39,308 nucleotides of DNA from Chlamydiales bacterium (GCA_031292375.1 JARLHF010000056.1:1-39308), one strand, 5' to 3'. Shown: positions 1 to 7,632, counted from the first letter of the stretch. Program-made: numbers and translations. The notes: generated from the sequence alone by a model not told the origin.

Positions 1-126
1 ATTATAACGCAGGGTTTCACCCTGCCAATTATATCGTTGATACCTAGGGCGATGCCCTAGGCTATTATAACGCAGGGTTTCACCCTGCCAATTATATCGT
101 TGATACCTAGGGCGATGCCCTAGGCT
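1..126. repeat. Two perfect-looking tandem copies of a 63-bp hairpin-pair unit
   Basis: Positions 1-63 and 64-126 carry the same 63-bp unit. Each unit holds two palindromic modules: a GCAGGGTTTCACCCTGC stem-loop and a CCTAGGGCGATGCCCTAGG stem-loop, separated by AT-rich spacer. The stems are much more GC-rich than the surroundings. There is no spacer variation, so this is not a CRISPR array. A third unit starts at 127 and then diverges. Confidence 0.9.
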
Positions 127-262
127 ATTATAATGCAGGGTTTCACCCTGCAAAGTACATATGTAAGCCATTCAGGCTGAAAGCCTGAGTTATAAAAGCC
201 TAGGGCATCGCCCTAGGTGCATGCGACGATATGATTTGCAGGGTGAAGCCCTGCGTTATAGT
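127..262. repeat. Mosaic of single hairpin modules continuing the tandem array
   Basis: After the partial third unit (127-155) come further modules of the same type: TCAGGCTGAAAGCCTGAG near 173-190, CCTAGGGCATCGCCCTAGG near 200-218 and GCAGGGTGAAGCCCTGC near 238-254. Each is a 7-8 bp inverted repeat around a short loop. The same module types recur at 26.2-26.7 kb, so this is a dispersed family. No coding potential is evident. Confidence 0.85.
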
Positions 263-272
263 ATTTTAAAGT

Positions 273-833
273 CTAATTATTTAAGCGAGGGTTTCTCTTT
301 TTCATGATTATAGCATATGTATCGAGTAATGCTCTTTTTATTTCATCTAATATAACTTGTTGAGACAAATTGGCATAAAAGGGAGGTTTTTTTTTAAAAA
401 AAAAGAAGAAAATAATAGGAGCAGCTAGTGAATCACATAATTCTTTTTTGATAAGTTGCTCGTTGCCCATATTAATATTTTTTATAAGAGATTCAAAATG
501 TGTTATAAAAATATTGCATTCAAATGTATATTTTAAAAATAACTGAAGTATGCCATCAAATAAATTTATTTCTTTACCTGTGTTGGTGAGAAACTCTTGA
601 TTCCACTTTTCCCATATAGACTCTAATCCATCAATTGTAAAAAGTTGTGATGATTCGGGCGCTAATTTATCATGCTGAATAGATGGAGTGCTTGTGCTGG
701 CTAGAGCCCTATTCGCAACGCTTGTGATATTAGAATCTGAAGAGCTAGTAGATGCGCTACTACTAGAACTAGATGCTGCATCATAAAAAGGATTATTGGA
801 TGAGCCTATTATACTTGAAGGAGATGATGACAT
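273..833 (-). CDS. Ser-rich N-terminus hypothetical protein, paralogue 1 (possible secreted effector)
   Basis: This 186-residue protein matches no family I recognise. Residues 1-32 are Ser/Ala-rich, begin MSSSPSSIIGSS and are identical to the start of the protein at 958-1623. The rest aligns only loosely with that paralogue, with shared FT..GL, W..EF, GK, FL, F.C and LI positions and an AA..FF stretch, so the pair forms one diverged family. A disordered Ser-rich N-terminus is typical of chlamydial type III secretion substrates, but that role is inference. A T9A9 tract at 387-404 encodes FFFKKK and could slip. A TATAAT-like -10 lies about 20 bp upstream of the ATG, with AGAG as ribosome site. 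The hairpin-repeat cluster begins just downstream. Confidence 0.65.
   Translation of the reverse strand: MSSSPSSIIGSSNNPFYDAASSSSSSASTSSSDSNITSVANRALASTSTPSIQHDKLAPESSQLFTIDGLESIWEKWNQEFLTNTGKEINLFDGILQLFLKYTFECNIFITHFESLIKNINMGNEQLIKKELCDSLAAPIIFFFFFKKKPPFYANLSQQVILDEIKRALLDTYAIIMKKRNPRLNN
387..404. repeat. T9A9 homopolymer palindrome inside a coding region
   Basis: Nine T followed by nine A form an 18-bp perfect palindrome within the 273-833 gene. Read on the minus strand it encodes FFFKKK in the C-terminal half. Gain or loss of one base would shift the frame for the last ~45 residues. This makes it a plausible slippage or phase-variation site, or a sequencing weak point. Confidence 0.7.
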
Positions 834-883
834 AGTTACTCTGTTTTATTATAAAATGAAGTGATAATTAAATTATTATATTG

Positions 884-956
884 CATCCTTTAAAAAGGAT
901 GACAAATCAGGCAGTACTTCTTGATCATGAAATTCTGCCTGATTTGTACCCACATC
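884..956. terminator. Strong inverted repeats between the Ser-rich paralogues; terminator for the 958-1623 gene
   Basis: Perfect 13-bp arms at 902-914 (ACAAATCAGGCAG) and 935-947 flank a 20-nt loop; an outer GGATG/CATCC pair (897-901 with 952-956) extends the stem. A second 8-bp hairpin (884-891 with 894-901) shares that arm. The structure starts 2 nt beyond the stop of the minus-strand gene ending at 958. A short U run follows on the minus strand. Terminator function is inferred. Confidence 0.6.
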
Positions 957-957
957 C

Positions 958-1623
958 CTAAGACAGAGGGAACTTGAGTGCATAGGGATTTTTTCTTATG
1001 TTAAGCAGGATATATTTTTCATAAGATATTGAATTCCTGATGCAACTTAGCGCTATGATCCTGTTTTCTTTATTTGAATCTTGTAGTTTCTTTCTTATAC
1101 AATGTTCTATGTGAAGCTTGTCTTTATTTGCTATGCACTTAGACATATAGGTTGTTAGGGTTTCATTAAAAAATTCAAAGAAAACGGAGATAGCAGCACT
1201 CCCTGATATGTAACTAGAGAATGGACGAAGATTTTCATTCGGAGTATAGTTTTCTTGTATAAGAGTTACAAAATACTTTTTGAAGGCATCGCAGCTAAAT
1301 GCGATTTCTAAAAAGGATGTAAAATCATCGCTATATGAACCCATTGTTTTACCTGCTGCTTGGCGAGAAAATTCATTATCCCACTCAGCCAATATACCCA
1401 TTAAGCCTTCTTTTGTAAAAGGGTGCAATAGTGTGGGTTTTGGTTCAGAACGCGATGCAGATGATGTAGATGGAGTTAAAGCTGCGCTTGCAGCAGCTTG
1501 AACAGAGGAATCTAGGGTAGAAGAACTGCTAGAGCTAGTAGATGCGCTACTGCTAGAACTAGATGCTGCATCATAAAAAGGATTATTGGATGAGCCTATT
1601 ATACTTGAAGGGGATGATGACAT
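958..1623 (-). CDS. Ser-rich N-terminus hypothetical protein, paralogue 2 (possible secreted effector)
   Basis: This 221-residue protein shares its first 32 residues exactly with the 273-833 protein, then runs through a longer Ser/Thr/Ala tract to about residue 60. The folded part has W, F and aromatic positions that align with paralogue 1 (PFTKEGL, EWDNEF, FLEIAFSCDAF, AAISVFFEFF). The C-terminus is longer and Lys/Arg/Asn-rich. At DNA level 1531-1630 matches 741-840 at 98 of 100 positions. This indicates a recent duplication or gene conversion limited to the 5' end and its upstream signals. CAGGAG lies 6 nt before the ATG and a TATAAT box lies further upstream. Function is unknown; a secreted effector is plausible because of the disordered Ser-rich N-terminus. 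Confidence 0.7.
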   Translation of the reverse strand: MSSSPSSIIGSSNNPFYDAASSSSSSASTSSSSSSTLDSSVQAAASAALTPSTSSASRSEPKPTLLHPFTKEGLMGILAEWDNEFSRQAAGKTMGSYSDDFTSFLEIAFSCDAFKKYFVTLIQENYTPNENLRPFSSYISGSAAISVFFEFFNETLTTYMSKCIANKDKLHIEHCIRKKLQDSNKENRIIALSCIRNSISYEKYILLNIRKNPYALKFPLS

Positions 1624-1757
1624 AGTTACTCCTGTTTTTTTTTATTATTATAAAATGAGGTTTGTAAAAACAGGGTCATTATAAGCTATAATTGGTGTTT
1701 ATTGCAACATACGCGCAATTTACATGGCAAAAAATTAAATCCCCAATGTGTTTGAGG

Positions 1758-1937
1758 TTAATAGTGATGGTGTATCTTTCCCTCATCATGGCGCTGTTTA
1801 AAACGCTCTTCAATGGATTTGCTAAATTCTGTATGTGTAGGTGCTTCTTCAAGGGAACCTGAGGCAATTTTTTCTAGATAGTTGTTACTAACTTTTTTCT
1901 TTTTATCTTTTTTGATATTGTTTTTATTGGTTTTCAT
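1758..1937 (-). CDS. Small basic hypothetical protein (59 aa)
   Basis: I translated this ORF by hand. It begins MKTNKNNIKKDKKKKVSNNY and ends EGKIHHHY. The first ~16 residues are almost all Lys/Asn, the middle is acidic and helical-looking (FSKSIEERFKQRHDEG), and the tail is His-rich. GAGGAGAAG lies about 5 nt upstream of the ATG, the best ribosome site in this part of the window, which supports it as a real gene. A longer same-strand ORF at 1679-1867 in another frame has no comparable start signal. It lies divergent from argR. I do not recognise the family. Confidence 0.65.
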   Translation of the reverse strand: MKTNKNNIKKDKKKKVSNNYLEKIASGSLEEAPTHTEFSKSIEERFKQRHDEGKIHHHY

Positions 1938-2021
1938 AAGCTTCTCCTCGTGTTGCCCATTCTCATATTCTGGAATTAAAAATTTTATTTGTCAAGCGGC
2001 TATTTTTTTCTTGCAATGGAT

Positions 2022-2027
2022 TATAAT
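2022..2027 (+). promoter_or_regulatory. Probable -10 box of the argR operon
   Basis: A consensus TATAAT lies 40 bp upstream of the argR start, immediately before the ARG box. The -35 side is weak: a T-rich spacer with no good TTGACA at 16-18 bp. Initiation would fall just inside the ARG box, which suits repression by steric block. Confidence 0.5.
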
Positions 2028-2036
2028 TCGATGTAA

Positions 2037-2054
2037 TATGAATAAATATTCATA
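2037..2054. promoter_or_regulatory. ARG box (ArgR operator) upstream of argR
   Basis: TATGAATAAATATTCATA is a perfect 18-bp palindrome. It fits the established ArgR operator consensus WNTGAATWWWWATTCANW at every position. It sits between the -10 box and the argR start codon. ArgR of Chlamydia is known to control an arginine/glutamine transport operon, so autoregulation of argR and the downstream transporter genes is the natural reading. Confidence 0.85.
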
Positions 2055-2067
2055 AACGAGTGCATTT

Positions 2068-2532
2068 ATGTCGGAAAAACAAAAAACAGAAGCAAGGCAA
2101 AAAGCAATTAAAGAGCTCATCCAAAAAGAAGTTGTATCTGATCAAAGAGCCCTTGTCGAGCTTCTGGAAAAGAACTACTCAATAGAGACAAATCAGGCAG
2201 TAGTCTCTAGGGATTTGCGCAAGTTGGGTGTTGTAAAAAAGCAGGTAGGTAGTGCTTTGCTTTATGAGCTTCCCTCAGTGCATGTAGATCAGGAGCTTTT
2301 GAAGCTTGCAATTACAGATATTCAACACAACGAAGTCATGATCGTCATTGATACAGGTCCAGGGCTTGCTGCATGTGTTGGGGAGTACTTAGATAAATGT
2401 AGTGATCTAGATATTTTAGGCTGTCTTTCAGGAGAAAATGTAGTTTTTGTAGTCCCTCGGTCCATTCATAATATAGCCAAAGTATTTGAAGATCTTTGTG
2501 AGCAGATGTTTTTTAAAAGAAAGGAATTTTAA
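2068..2532 (+). CDS. argR: Arginine repressor ArgR
   Basis: At 154 residues this is normal family length. The N-terminal winged helix (about 10-75) contains the ArgR hallmark VVSRDLRKLGVVK. The C-terminal hexamerisation and arginine-binding domain (about 80-150) has IVIDTGPGLAACVGEYLD and DILGCLSGENVVFVVPR, matching the TxPGxA and GTIxGDDTxxV-type elements. It binds ARG boxes with arginine as corepressor. A perfect ARG box overlaps its own promoter region at 2037-2054. Binding-protein, permease and ATPase genes follow with 1-nt to overlapping junctions, so repressor and transporter are almost certainly one transcript. Confidence 0.95.
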   Translation: MSEKQKTEARQKAIKELIQKEVVSDQRALVELLEKNYSIETNQAVVSRDLRKLGVVKKQVGSALLYELPSVHVDQELLKLAITDIQHNEVMIVIDTGPGLAACVGEYLDKCSDLDILGCLSGENVVFVVPRSIHNIAKVFEDLCEQMFFKRKEF

Positions 2533-2533
2533 G

Positions 2534-3283
2534 ATGAATAAGAAAATTGTTTTGTTTTTGTGTATGGCCTTCTTGCTTTTGTTTTGCGGATGCTCTCAGA
2601 AGAAAAATGAACAAACTTTGCTCGTTGGAACAAATACAGAATTTCCTCCTTTTTCATTTAGAGAGAAGGGCGAAATTGTAGGTTTTGATATCGATGTTGT
2701 AAAAGAAGTTGTAAAAAGAATGCAGCGTGAAATTGTTTTCAAAGATATGCCCTTTGATGCATTGATTGCAGAGCTTAACTTAGGTCATGTTGATCTTATT
2801 GCAGCTGGTATGACTGCCACTCCTGAAAGAGCAAAGCGCGTATCTTTTAGCAAAGAGTACTTTCAAGGTGATCCTTTGGTTATTGTTGTTTTAGATTATA
2901 AAAAAAATAAGCAAACACTTACTCTTGAAGATTTTCTTGGAAAGAGAATTGTTGTTAATGAAGGGTTTACAGCAGACGTTTTTATGACATCTAAGGTAGG
3001 GTATGATATAATCCGTCTGCCTACTGTTGCAGATGGATTTATGGCTGTAAAAAGTGGAAGAGCTGATGCCTTTATAACAGCTGCTAGTACCGTAAAATCT
3101 TTTACCGATACACAGGATGCGTCTCAATTTCAATTGTTTCCTATCGATGGAACAAATGAAAATACAGCTTTAGTTGTTGCAAAAGATAATTTAGAGCTGC
3201 TTAAGAAGGTGCAAGCTGCACTAGATTCAATGGAAGCGGATGGAACGCTTTTGAAATTTAAAGAGAAGTGGAAGTTATCGTGA
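2534..3283 (+). CDS. artJ: Amino-acid (probably arginine) ABC transporter substrate-binding lipoprotein, ArtJ-like
   Basis: The ATG at 2534 is preferred over an upstream in-frame ATG at 2486. It follows the argR stop by one base, has AAAGGAA upstream, and starts a clean lipoprotein signal (MNKKIVLFLC, lipobox ending CGC at residue 20). The mature part is a family-3 periplasmic binding protein, with TNTEFPPFSF, GFDIDVVKEV, DLIAAGMTATPERAKRVSFS and a second lobe carrying GFTADVFM and NTALVVAKDN. Length (249 aa) is typical. Chlamydia has a homologous arginine-binding ArtJ. Linkage to argR and an ARG box argues for arginine. Substrate is inferred; glutamine or another polar amino acid is possible. 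Confidence 0.9.
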   Translation: MNKKIVLFLCMAFLLLFCGCSQKKNEQTLLVGTNTEFPPFSFREKGEIVGFDIDVVKEVVKRMQREIVFKDMPFDALIAELNLGHVDLIAAGMTATPERAKRVSFSKEYFQGDPLVIVVLDYKKNKQTLTLEDFLGKRIVVNEGFTADVFMTSKVGYDIIRLPTVADGFMAVKSGRADAFITAASTVKSFTDTQDASQFQLFPIDGTNENTALVVAKDNLELLKKVQAALDSMEADGTLLKFKEKWKLS

Positions 3284-3933
3284 TTGATTTTGATTTAATT
3301 TGGGAGTCTGTTCCAGCGCTTTTGCATGGAGCCTTAATGAGTTTGTTGATTGCATCTATTGCGACAATAATTGGTGTAAGTCTTGGAACTGTAATAGGTT
3401 TTGCTGAAAATGTAAAAGTAAAGATTGTGCACATGTTAACTACAGCGTATGTCACGTTGTTTAGAGGCACACCGATGCTTGTGCAGATTCTTTTTGTTTA
3501 CTATGTGTTGCCCCAATTTGGGGTTACGATTGCGCCCTTTTGGTCGGCAAGCCTTGCAATAGGTCTGAATAGCGCAGCCTACATTAGTCAAGTTGTACGC
3601 TCTGGTATTAATGCAGTGCCAAAGGGGCAAGTGGAAGCAGCTCACACGCTTGGCTTTGGACCCTTTACAACGATTCGCCTTATTGTGTTTCCACAGGCAC
3701 TGCGTGTTTCCTTGCCATCTCTTGGTAATGAACTTGTCACTTTGATAAAGGATTCTAGCTTAGCGTCTATTATTGGTGTTATGGAACTCTCAAAAGAGGC
3801 TTCTATTATTCGTAGTAGAACGTATGATGCATTTTCGATTCTCTTAGCTGTTGCATTGATTTATCTTGCACTGACAGCTACAGCTTCGTTTTTTATGAAA
3901 AAATTTGAGAGGGCATTGAAAGTTGATGTTTAA
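3280..3933 (+). CDS. Amino-acid ABC transporter permease (His/Glu/Gln/Arg type)
   Basis: This integral inner-membrane permease of the HisM/GlnP family has about five hydrophobic segments. It carries family signatures TLFRGTPMLVQILFVYY, SAAYISQVVRSGINAVPKGQ and the ATPase-contacting EAAHTLGFGPFTTIRLIVFPQALR (EAA loop). Two GTG starts are possible. I prefer 3280 because it overlaps the upstream stop as GTGA, a coupling arrangement; 3268 would add four residues. It is about 217 aa, normal for the family. It forms the channel of the ArgR-linked importer. A single permease gene implies a homodimer, as in GlnPQ. Confidence 0.9.
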   Translation: MIDFDLIWESVPALLHGALMSLLIASIATIIGVSLGTVIGFAENVKVKIVHMLTTAYVTLFRGTPMLVQILFVYYVLPQFGVTIAPFWSASLAIGLNSAAYISQVVRSGINAVPKGQVEAAHTLGFGPFTTIRLIVFPQALRVSLPSLGNELVTLIKDSSLASIIGVMELSKEASIIRSRTYDAFSILLAVALIYLALTATASFFMKKFERALKVDV

Positions 3934-4633
3934 AGTAGAAAATTTATCTAAAAGTATTGGTGGAAAGAAGATTTTGTCTAATATTACCTTTGAAGTAGAT
4001 CATGGGCAGATCGCCGTATTTTTGGGTGGGTCTGGAGTGGGTAAGTCAACTCTTTTGCGCGTACTTAACCATTTAGAAACTTATGATAGTGGCTCATTTT
4101 CATTAGATAATGTTCTTTTGAATCTAGCCCAGGTGAATAAAGAGCATATCATGGGAATGGTGTTTCAGAGTTTTAACTTATTTGAGCACTTAAGTGTAGA
4201 GGAAAATATCATTCTTGCTTTAGTTAAATTAAAAGAAAAAAGTCCTCAAGAAGCCTCATTGATAACGCAAGGATTGCTTGAGCGTTATGGTCTGGATCAT
4301 AAAGCAAAATCGAGTGTTCATAAGCTCTCTGGTGGACAAAAGCAGCGTGTTGCCATTGCAAGAACAGTTGCATTAAACCCTAAGATCATCTGTTTTGATG
4401 AGCCTACTTCTGCGCTTGACCCTCGTCTAACAAAGCAAGTTGCAAAATATATAGAAGAGCTTGCAGCACAAGGTAGAATTGTATTGCTTGCAACACATGA
4501 CATAAATTTAATACGATACTTTCCTTGCACATTATTTTTAATGCAAGAGGGTAGTATCGTAGAAAGTGTATCCAATTCTGAGTATCATGCTGAGCCTTCT
4601 AAATATCCAAAGCTTTGTGCTTTTCTTAATTAA
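3926..4633 (+). CDS. Amino-acid ABC transporter ATP-binding protein
   Basis: This 235-residue ATPase of the GlnQ/ArtP class energises the importer. Walker A GGSGVGKS is at ~34-41, Q-loop VFQSFNLFEHLS at ~79-90, signature LSGGQ at ~134-138, Walker B IICFDEP at ~154-160, and the switch His in THD at ~191. The start is ATG 3926, eight bases inside the permease gene, with GAGAGGG upstream. A TTG three bases earlier in frame is less likely. It is the last gene of the argR operon. Its stop is only 4 nt from the end of the convergent dehydrogenase gene, and I see no clear terminator between them. Confidence 0.93.
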   Translation: MFKVENLSKSIGGKKILSNITFEVDHGQIAVFLGGSGVGKSTLLRVLNHLETYDSGSFSLDNVLLNLAQVNKEHIMGMVFQSFNLFEHLSVEENIILALVKLKEKSPQEASLITQGLLERYGLDHKAKSSVHKLSGGQKQRVAIARTVALNPKIICFDEPTSALDPRLTKQVAKYIEELAAQGRIVLLATHDINLIRYFPCTLFLMQEGSIVESVSNSEYHAEPSKYPKLCAFLN

Positions 4634-4637
4634 TACT

Positions 4638-5915
4638 CTATTTGTGCGTGATTTGAGGGCCCCTGCAGTTGATGACGGGGCAGCTAAGCGCTTGGAAGTC
4701 GATTGTATTAAAACAGGTGTGAGCTGTTGCAATGATAATACAATTAGCTTGTTTTATTGATGAGTCAAGATCGAGTGCGCTGCGCAGAAGGGTTTCTTGA
4801 ACGGTAACGGAGGGTATGAAGGGATCATAATATTCCACAAGTGCCCCTTGTTCAAGAAGAAGGCGTGCTATTTCAAGGGGAGGGGATTCTCGATAATCAC
4901 TTACATCCCTTTTGTAGGCCATACCAAGGATTAAAATTCGACTTTTTGCAAGTGATTTTCCCAGTTCTTTTAATTTACGCTCAGCTTTGGAAACCCAGTA
5001 AGAAGGCATTTGAGAGTTAATCTTATGAGCAAGAGAGATAAATTCTGTATCACAATTAAATTGATGAATCTTCCAAGATAAATATAGGGGGTCAATAGGG
5101 ATGCAGTGGCCACCAACACCTGGTCCTGGATCAAACTTCATGAAGCCGAAGGGTTTTGTGCTTGCTGCATTGATGAGCTCCCAAATGTCTAACCCGAGCA
5201 GATCGCAGTGTTTCATCATTTCATTGATGAAGGCTATATTGACAGCACGAAATGAGTTTTCTAAGATTTTAGTCATTTCAGCCGCTTCTACACTAGAGAC
5301 ACAAATGACTGTTTTGAAAGCAGCAGAATAGAGGGTTTTTCCTAGTTCTAAGCACTTTGGAGTTATACCGCCGATTATTTTTGGTGTATTAAATGAAGTC
5401 CAATCGTGTCTGCCTGGATCAATTCTTTCAGGAGAAAAGCAAATCCAAATATCACGATCTATATTTAGATTCTTTTTCGAAAAAATAGGGACAACGATCT
5501 CTCTTGTAGTTCCTGGGTAGACAGTGCTTTCTAAAACAATCAGCATATCATTATGAGCAAAGGTTGCAATTTGTTCTGCTGCACTAGTGATGTAGGATAG
5601 ATCAGGTTCTTTTTTGTCATCTAGAGGCGTTGGAACACAGATGATGACAACATCACAATCTTTGATCTTTGCAAACGTAGATGCAGCGCTTAGGTAGCCT
5701 TTAGCTTCTAGGTTTTGAAGAGAGCTGGAAGTAACATCTTCTGAATTTGAAATGCCATCATTAATAGCTTTTACTTTATTTGTATCATTATCGAGGCCAA
5801 CAACATGAAAGCCGGCATTTGCAAATGTGACTGCAAGGGTTAATCCTACATGGCCAAGTCCTACAACACAGATGCGTGCGGACTTGTCCATAATACGATC
5901 TTTTAAAGTGTTCAT
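4638..5915 (-). CDS. Nucleotide-sugar 6-dehydrogenase (UDP-GlcNAc/UDP-glucose/GDP-mannose dehydrogenase family, WbpA-like)
   Basis: This NAD-dependent enzyme oxidises the C6 hydroxyl of a nucleotide sugar to a uronic acid for surface polysaccharide. The N-terminal Rossmann fold starts [11 protein letters not shown] (~15-25). CVPTPLD and ESTVYPGTT are family motifs. The catalytic Cys is ~271 in [13 protein letters not shown]. The C-terminal domain has [21 protein letters not shown]. The GGHCIPIDP form and domain spacing resemble UDP-HexNAc dehydrogenases (WbpA/TviB), but sugar specificity cannot be settled by eye. Length is 425 aa. The start overlaps the tal stop as ATGA, so tal and this gene are co-translated. 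I know of no equivalent in the Chlamydia genus. Confidence 0.9.
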   Translation of the reverse strand: MNTLKDRIMDKSARICVVGLGHVGLTLAVTFANAGFHVVGLDNDTNKVKAINDGISNSEDVTSSSLQNLEAKGYLSAASTFAKIKDCDVVIICVPTPLDDKKEPDLSYITSAAEQIATFAHNDMLIVLESTVYPGTTREIVVPIFSKKNLNIDRDIWICFSPERIDPGRHDWTSFNTPKIIGGITPKCLELGKTLYSAAFKTVICVSSVEAAEMTKILENSFRAVNIAFINEMMKHCDLLGLDIWELINAASTKPFGFMKFDPGPGVGGHCIPIDPLYLSWKIHQFNCDTEFISLAHKINSQMPSYWVSKAERKLKELGKSLAKSRILILGMAYKRDVSDYRESPPLEIARLLLEQGALVEYYDPFIPSVTVQETLLRSALDLDSSIKQANCIIIATAHTCFNTIDFQALSCPVINCRGPQITHK

Positions 5916-6871
5916 ATTTTTTTACTAATAAAGTCTTCAAGTTTGATAAGATCTTTACTGAAGTTACGAATACCCTCCGAAAGCTTTTCAACGGCCATTT
6001 GGTTGTTGTTAAAAAGGTAGTGGAATTTGCCCTCATCAAATGTGATGCGCTCAATTTTTGCATTTTTTGCCTTTTCTGGATCGAGCTTTCGAGGAACATC
6101 GCCTTCTGTAGATTGTAGTTCTTCTAAAAACTTAGGGGCTATGGTAAGTAGGTCGCAGCCTGCAAGTTCTAATATTTCAGCGCTACTTCTAAAACTTGCT
6201 CCCATTACTTGAGTTTTGTACCCAAATTTTTTATAATAGCCGTAAATAATGGCAACGGAATGAACCCCTGGATCCTGGTCGGCAGGAATAGTTGTTTTTC
6301 CCTCGTTTTTGAGATGCCAGTCTAGAATACGTCCAACAAAAGGAGAAATTAAGGTAGCACCTGCCTCAGCTGCAGCAACGGCTTGTTCTAAGCTAAACAT
6401 AAGTGTCATATTGCAATGTATGCCCTCTTTTTCCAAAACTTCTGCTGCTCGAATACCCTCCCAAGTGGATGCAAGCTTGATTAATATGCGCTCACGTTTA
6501 ATTCCAAGGGATTCATAAAGATTAATTAAAAACCTTGCTCGATCGATGCTTTTTTTAGTGTCGTAAGATAGTCTTGCATCTACTTCTGTAGAGACCCTGC
6601 CAGAGACAATTTTTAAAATTTCTGAGCCAAACTCAACGCTTAACTTATCCAGAATAAGGCGCAAAGTTTCTTCTGAAGATTTAGCAGTACTTGTTCCCCA
6701 CTTAATGGCTTCTTTTACAAGATACTCATATTGCGGTAATTGGGCTGCAGCATAGATTAAAGAAGGGTTTGTAGTGGCATCGGTGGGTTTATATTGCTTT
6801 ATCGAATTGATATCCCCTGTATCGGATACTACGACAGTGTATTTTCGAAGTTGTTCTAGTTTATTAGACAT
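5912..6871 (-). CDS. tal: Transaldolase (TalB type)
   Basis: Transaldolase transfers a dihydroxyacetone unit in the non-oxidative pentose phosphate pathway. The Schiff-base lysine lies in [13 protein letters not shown], preceded by the DATTNPSLI motif near the N-terminus and followed by [11 protein letters not shown] and [12 protein letters not shown]. All are diagnostic of the ~317-residue TalB group. I choose ATG 6871 (319 aa) over a GTG at 6880 because AGGTG sits 6 nt upstream of the ATG. tal is a conserved chlamydial gene. Here it is first in a two-gene unit with the nucleotide-sugar dehydrogenase. Confidence 0.95.
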   Translation of the reverse strand: MSNKLEQLRKYTVVVSDTGDINSIKQYKPTDATTNPSLIYAAAQLPQYEYLVKEAIKWGTSTAKSSEETLRLILDKLSVEFGSEILKIVSGRVSTEVDARLSYDTKKSIDRARFLINLYESLGIKRERILIKLASTWEGIRAAEVLEKEGIHCNMTLMFSLEQAVAAAEAGATLISPFVGRILDWHLKNEGKTTIPADQDPGVHSVAIIYGYYKKFGYKTQVMGASFRSSAEILELAGCDLLTIAPKFLEELQSTEGDVPRKLDPEKAKNAKIERITFDEGKFHYLFNNNQMAVEKLSEGIRNFSKDLIKLEDFISKKI

Positions 6872-6941
6872 AAGTTGCACCTTTCATGAATTCAATTAGG
6901 ATAATCCCAATACTATCAAATTAATTCTTGATGTGCAACGA

Positions 6942-7301
6942 TTATTTACAATCGTTTAATGGTTCGGTGCGAAAAGCGATTTCTATCTTTTTGTCACCAA
7001 TAGTGAGATCCATCACAGAGCTAAGGCGTGTTAAAAGTAACCTGTATGGTACTTTAATATGATGAGGGCCTACATCGATTGCAACTTGTGTATTACCTAA
7101 AATTTCTTCGGAGTGATGAATTTGTAGGCAAAGAGCCTCAAATTTTTTGAGCTGGCGGGTGATTTCTTGGCTAAAGCCATATTTTTTTTCGCAGGAACAG
7201 CAGCTTAAAAAGTAGGGGAACTCCTCTTCTGACCATACTGAAAAAACGACAGGATGGGAGCATACAACACAATTAAATGTAAGATGAGGGCCTTTCTGCA
7301 T
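6942..7301 (-). CDS. Conserved hypothetical protein with CxxC pair (zinc-ribbon-like)
   Basis: This 119-residue protein has two cysteine pairs, CVVC (~10-13) and CCSC (~35-38), spaced like a zinc ribbon. They are followed by a helical stretch (ITRQLKKFEALCLQIHHSEE) and a beta-rich C-terminus. The frame could extend to a TTG at 7364. I prefer ATG 7301 because AGGA lies 8 nt upstream, while the TTG has no ribosome site. Chlamydia has a small Cys-containing gene next to tal (annotated as a predicted ferredoxin). This may be its positional counterpart, but I cannot show homology. Function is unknown; metal binding is likely. Confidence 0.65.
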   Translation of the reverse strand: MQKGPHLTFNCVVCSHPVVFSVWSEEEFPYFLSCCSCEKKYGFSQEITRQLKKFEALCLQIHHSEEILGNTQVAIDVGPHHIKVPYRLLLTRLSSVMDLTIGDKKIEIAFRTEPLNDCK

Positions 7302-7382
7302 TACAAATGTCCTGAGTAAAAATGGAGTATTGGTAGCAGATTGTAACAGAAGGTTAGTTTGCAATAAACAACAAAAATACGT

Positions 7383-7589
7383 TTAATGGGAGTGAGAATT
7401 ATTGCTTATAAGAGCAATTGCAGCAATTGCTACAATAACACCAATACCAGCTGCAATTGTTGCTCCAGAGATGCCACTTTGTTGGCCTGCATAAGCTGCT
7501 TGTGGTCTTCGATTATTTTGTTGAGAGAATGCTTGAGTAGAAAAAGTCATCAAGGAGACAAGAGCGAAAATGGTTGCTAGTTTTTTCAT
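7383..7589 (-). CDS. Small secreted/one-helix membrane protein, NNRRPQAAYAGQQSG family (copy 1)
   Basis: The 68 residues comprise a signal peptide (MKKLATIFALVSLMTFSTQA), a conserved hydrophilic segment QQNNRRPQAAYAGQQSG, one Ala/Ile-rich helix (GATIAAGIGVIVAIAAIALI) and a short His-containing tail ending NSHSH. The copy at 7762-7974 is clearly paralogous, and 8615-8872 shares the architecture. GGAGG lies 8 nt before the start. If the signal peptide is cleaved, the product would display the NNRRPQ segment outside the inner membrane, anchored by its C-terminal helix. The family is unknown to me. The His tail could bind metal, but this is speculative. Confidence 0.75.
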   Translation of the reverse strand: MKKLATIFALVSLMTFSTQAFSQQNNRRPQAAYAGQQSGISGATIAAGIGVIVAIAAIALISNNSHSH

Positions 7590-7632
7590 TTGTTAAGTCC
7601 TCCAGGTATTGATAGGGTCTCTTGGGTTTGTA

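Noticed and set aside
1-126. CRISPR array
   Set aside because: The repeated 63-bp units are directly adjacent and fully repeated, with no unique spacers and no cas genes.
273-833. Pseudogene by frameshift at the T9A9 tract
   Set aside because: The frame continues beyond the tract with plausible helical sequence, and the AA..FF region aligns with the paralogue in the same frame. Slippage remains possible but there is no evidence of decay.
1280-1501. Plus-strand 73-codon ORF
   Set aside because: It is antisense to the Ser-rich paralogue 2 and lacks a plausible start signal.
1679-1867. 62-codon minus-strand ORF
   Set aside because: It overlaps the 1758-1937 small gene in another frame, has no ribosome site, and reads as low-quality sequence. 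The alternative frame has GAGGAGAAG before its ATG.
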